Positions 61,651 to 64,000 of a DNA stretch of 64,000 nt are shown here, piece after piece. A program made the position numbers and the translations under genes. Positions within the stretch are counted from its first letter, which is position 1; the number at the start of each line of letters is the position of its first letter. A model generated the notes under the pieces. The model saw nothing but the letters and a program-made list of their open reading frames with translations, did no database searches and was not told the origin of the DNA. Source of the stretch: Desmodus rotundus (taxonomy: Eukaryota > Chordata > Mammalia > Chiroptera > Phyllostomidae); assembly GCF_022682495.2 (NCBI RefSeq), contig NC_071387.1:148040347-148104346 (forward strand). Direction: 5' to 3'.

Positions 61651-62249
61651 TCACTTGCTGTCGCTTGGCCTGGTTTCTATCTCAGCACTGTCACTGCCTC
61701 GCTAGCCTACAGAGCCCCTTCCTGTGAAGCGATCGAGGTGTGTGCTTCTGGTGCTGTGTGCCAGGAGCCAACGAGCAGGGCTCATGGGTCCCCAAGGCAA
61801 GAGAGTACTAGGGTGGGACATCAGGGCATCAGCCCCTGGAGTCCCGTAGACAATCATTTCCTTTTGAGAAGAAACAGCACGACAGACATTTCCAGCAGTA
61901 AGGGCACGCCGTCAGTAAACAGAGGGTCTCTGGAAGTGGACACAGTGGGCTCAGGGTTTCCAAAGACCACACCCAGCCTGAAGCTGACTGCATCCGGGGC
62001 CTCTCCCTGTATTCACTGGTCTTCCAGTCCTGCCCTTTACCTGAGCTGCCCTTCCTCCTCCCTCAGCCCAGGCTTCATCCTGGTGCTAAAATTCCCCATT
62101 CCTGCTTTCTCCCTGGGCCAGGCACAGGGGCAGCAACACCTTTCAAAGCTGATCACAGTCCTTCTATTTATGTGTCATGGTATGGTTTTCAAAGTCTTTT
62201 TACTTCCATATGTGTTTCATCTTTTCAAAAGCTGCTGAGCACAGCAGAG
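61651..62249. other. Intergenic, nothing recognised
   Basis: A 166-codon frame (61738-62238) shows no domain or family and is best seen as fortuitous. No RNA gene recognised. Confidence 0.45.
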
Positions 62250-62254
62250 CTGAT

Positions 62255-62355
62255 CTTATAACCCACACTTGATACATACAAAGAAACAGTGTGCCAGGGA
62301 GGCAAGTAAGTGCCTTAGCCAAAGGTCAGACAATGTTTGTGGCAGAGCTGCCCCA
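62255..62355 (-). repeat. MIR fragment, antisense
   Basis: ACATACAAAGAAACAGTGTG, AAGTGCCTTAGCCAAAGGTC (62307) and TTTGTGGCAGAGCTGCC fit an antisense MIR fragment. Confidence 0.5.
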
Positions 62356-62654
62356 CCCCCCTTGCTGTTAGGTCTCCCTCCAGCACACTTTTCATTATGC
62401 TTGCATTCTAACCAAAAGTCGGGCTAACCTATCAAGCCCCAGTCTAAGGCCTATGTGGTCAGGATGTTGAATTCTATTAGCTCTCCCCAGTCTGTGTCTG
62501 AACAGACTGTTCCCATACTTGGCTGAAGTGTCTTTCTGAGCTTGACTAGTTCTATGTGATGACAGTGCAGCTGAGGCCCCCGTGTCTCCCAGGTGCACTC
62601 TTAGCCTTGTGAGTTATGTAAAGGCTCTAGAATTCTCAGAAGACAATCATTAAA

Positions 62655-62830
62655 TAAACACTACAGCTGGAAATGACCTGAGGGATGACCTAGCCCAGCT
62701 TCTCATCACACTAATGATAAGTCAAGGCAGAGAGCTTGAGTGATGTGGACCAAGTCCCCTGACTGGTGGGCCAGTGGCCAAAGGGGGCCTAAACTCCAGG
62801 CCTTCTGACTCCCTGCGCACTGCTCTTTCA
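62655..62830 (-). repeat. MIR-type SINE, antisense
   Basis: TGACCTGAGGGATGACCTAG (62677), AAGGCAGAGAGCTTGAGTGA (62724), GACCAAGTCCCCTGACTGGT and GGCCTTCTGACTCCCTGCGC (62799) match an antisense MIR-family element. Confidence 0.65.
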
Positions 62831-64000
62831 CCTAAGGTCACGGCTGTTTCTGAGACTTCTAATCCTTTTCTGAAGACTTGAGATTTTCAATTGTTTTTTT
62901 AAGAAGGCATAAAAAAGAGGCTCAGTCATTTCTAAATGTGGAAAACCAATATAAGCTCTTCCTTTTCTATTGCAAGATTCTGCTGCTTCTTTATTCATAT
63001 ACCCAATGCAAAGAAGATTAGAAAATGTCAACTAAGGAAAAACAATATTTTATATGTAAAGTACTACACCTTTAAGCATTCTGGGGTATTCTTCTTTAAA
63101 TATATATGAGGTCTAATTCCTAAACAATGAGATTTCCTTTCTCAAATAAGACCAAATGTCTGAGTGAGTAGCATAAACACCACGCTCTGAAAGTTTTGGA
63201 ATTTTCTTTAAAATCAATGGCAGTCTTTTGCATGCCTCCCGTGAAATGATCTCTCTTGGTGAAATTGGATTCTTAGCACTTTCTCTAGCAAAGACCACCA
63301 AAAAAAGCCTCTGCTGTCTTTCTTCATCTCTCCATTGTGGAGATTCAGAGAATGTTGACTATTTATGTGAATCTGAGAAAGTCAATCAATCTTGGAAAAC
63401 CTGTTGTGCCTCAGATGAAGAGAGACTAAGAGCTGTGCTTGCTCATATCACCAGGAGAGCAAATCGGTCTCCCTTCAGGATCAGATAAATAGTTCCAGTG
63501 GGGTGTGACGGGAAGTCTCCTTCCTTCCTCCCCCCAATCCTCTGGACTGCTTGCTGATGCCAAAATTTTCTTTTAAAACTGGTTGCACATAGAAGGGGAA
63601 AGGTGAGACTTGGCAGGGGGAGCAATTACCAAAGTAGTGAAGCCTTTCATTCTTTAATAAGAGTTTTTAAAAAATTAAAGGTGAACACCTGGTTGAGTAA
63701 CCTAGTTAAGGGAGAGAGTAAGCCTTCAAACAAACAAATCGTGTGAAGTACCCATTTTCAGAGCCTCCTTGGTTTGGATAGTGTGAAAAGTTGAAGAAAC
63801 AGGGAGTGTCAATTACCTTCAAGAGAAGGAAGGAAGTCCGTGGATGGTGAGAAGAGAACTGCTACCAGTTTAACCAGGACAAGATGTAAAAATGCTAGCT
63901 GAGGAGGATGAAGCTCAAGCTCAGGTTGCCTCAATTGTTCAGGGTCCTTCCAAGAGTCTCCAGCCAATTTTATGTTTTTAACTTTGTTTTCTTTTTGTTT
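62831..64000. other. Intergenic, nothing recognised
   Basis: AT-rich DNA. An 86-codon plus frame (63228-63488) and overlapping antisense frames have no family resemblance. No RNA gene recognised. Confidence 0.5.

Noticed and set aside
61738..62238. A 166-codon plus frame
   Set aside because: No domain, signal peptide or family resemblance; length is within chance for a GC-richer stretch.

Overview
This window is mammalian nuclear DNA, very probably from a microbat. The main evidence is seven copies of a tRNA-derived SINE with the head and tail of the bat VES family: a head like CCCTGRCCAGTGTGGCTCAG, a B box GGTTCRATTCC, a CTCTCTCCCT tract and an AATAAATAAAAT tail. They sit among LINE-1, HAL1-like, MIR, MLT1/ERVL LTR, hAT (MER5, MER20) and mariner remnants. 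VES SINEs are absent from fruit bats, so an insect- or nectar-feeding microbat lineage is inferred. Species and locus cannot be fixed from the sequence.

I see no conventional multi-exon gene. The one clear protein-coding feature is an intronless, undisrupted 229-codon open reading frame at 45291-45980, a retrocopy of adenylate kinase 3 (AK3). It keeps a GC-rich 5'UTR-like leader and a strong Kozak context. It has lost two residues that active adenylate kinases normally keep: the glycine before the P-loop threonine is His, and the aspartate of the DGFPRT motif is Cys.

Layout. 1-11.8 kb is mostly AT-rich intergenic DNA with an antisense HAL1/L1M remnant, an ancient dispersed repeat split by a hAT element with an 8-bp target duplication, a SINE, two LTR remnants, a MIR and a MER5-like element. 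11.8-17.3 kb is one near full-length but heavily mutated plus-strand LINE-1. Its 5'UTR has two pyrimidine-rich tandem units, ORF1 and ORF2 are both broken, and a deletion ends at the ORF2 YADD motif next to a duplicated C-terminal module. 17.3-26.8 kb holds more fossil repeats and an unusual 145-bp segment present twice exactly 2,002 bp apart. 26.9-29.2 kb is a HAL1-like element (5'UTR and ORF1, almost no ORF2) with the 3' tail of the local L1 type. 29-45 kb has MIRs, MLT1, an antisense solo LTR with a 4-bp target duplication, an L1M 3' end carrying a SINE, a split MER20, and AT-rich stretches that may include conserved non-coding elements. 45-47.7 kb is the AK3 retrocopy. 47.7-64 kb is intergenic with three SINEs, a TG/TA microsatellite, an LTR, old LINE pieces and MIRs.

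The DNA works mainly as a repeat archive: L1 machinery plausibly made the SINEs, the HAL1-like chimera and the AK3 retrocopy. I found no convincing new biological system. The items most worth checking are the AK3 retrogene, the 145-bp duplicated segment and the L1/HAL1 mosaics. Repeat family names come from recognising consensus-like stretches by eye, without a database search, so boundaries are approximate unless a target duplication is stated.
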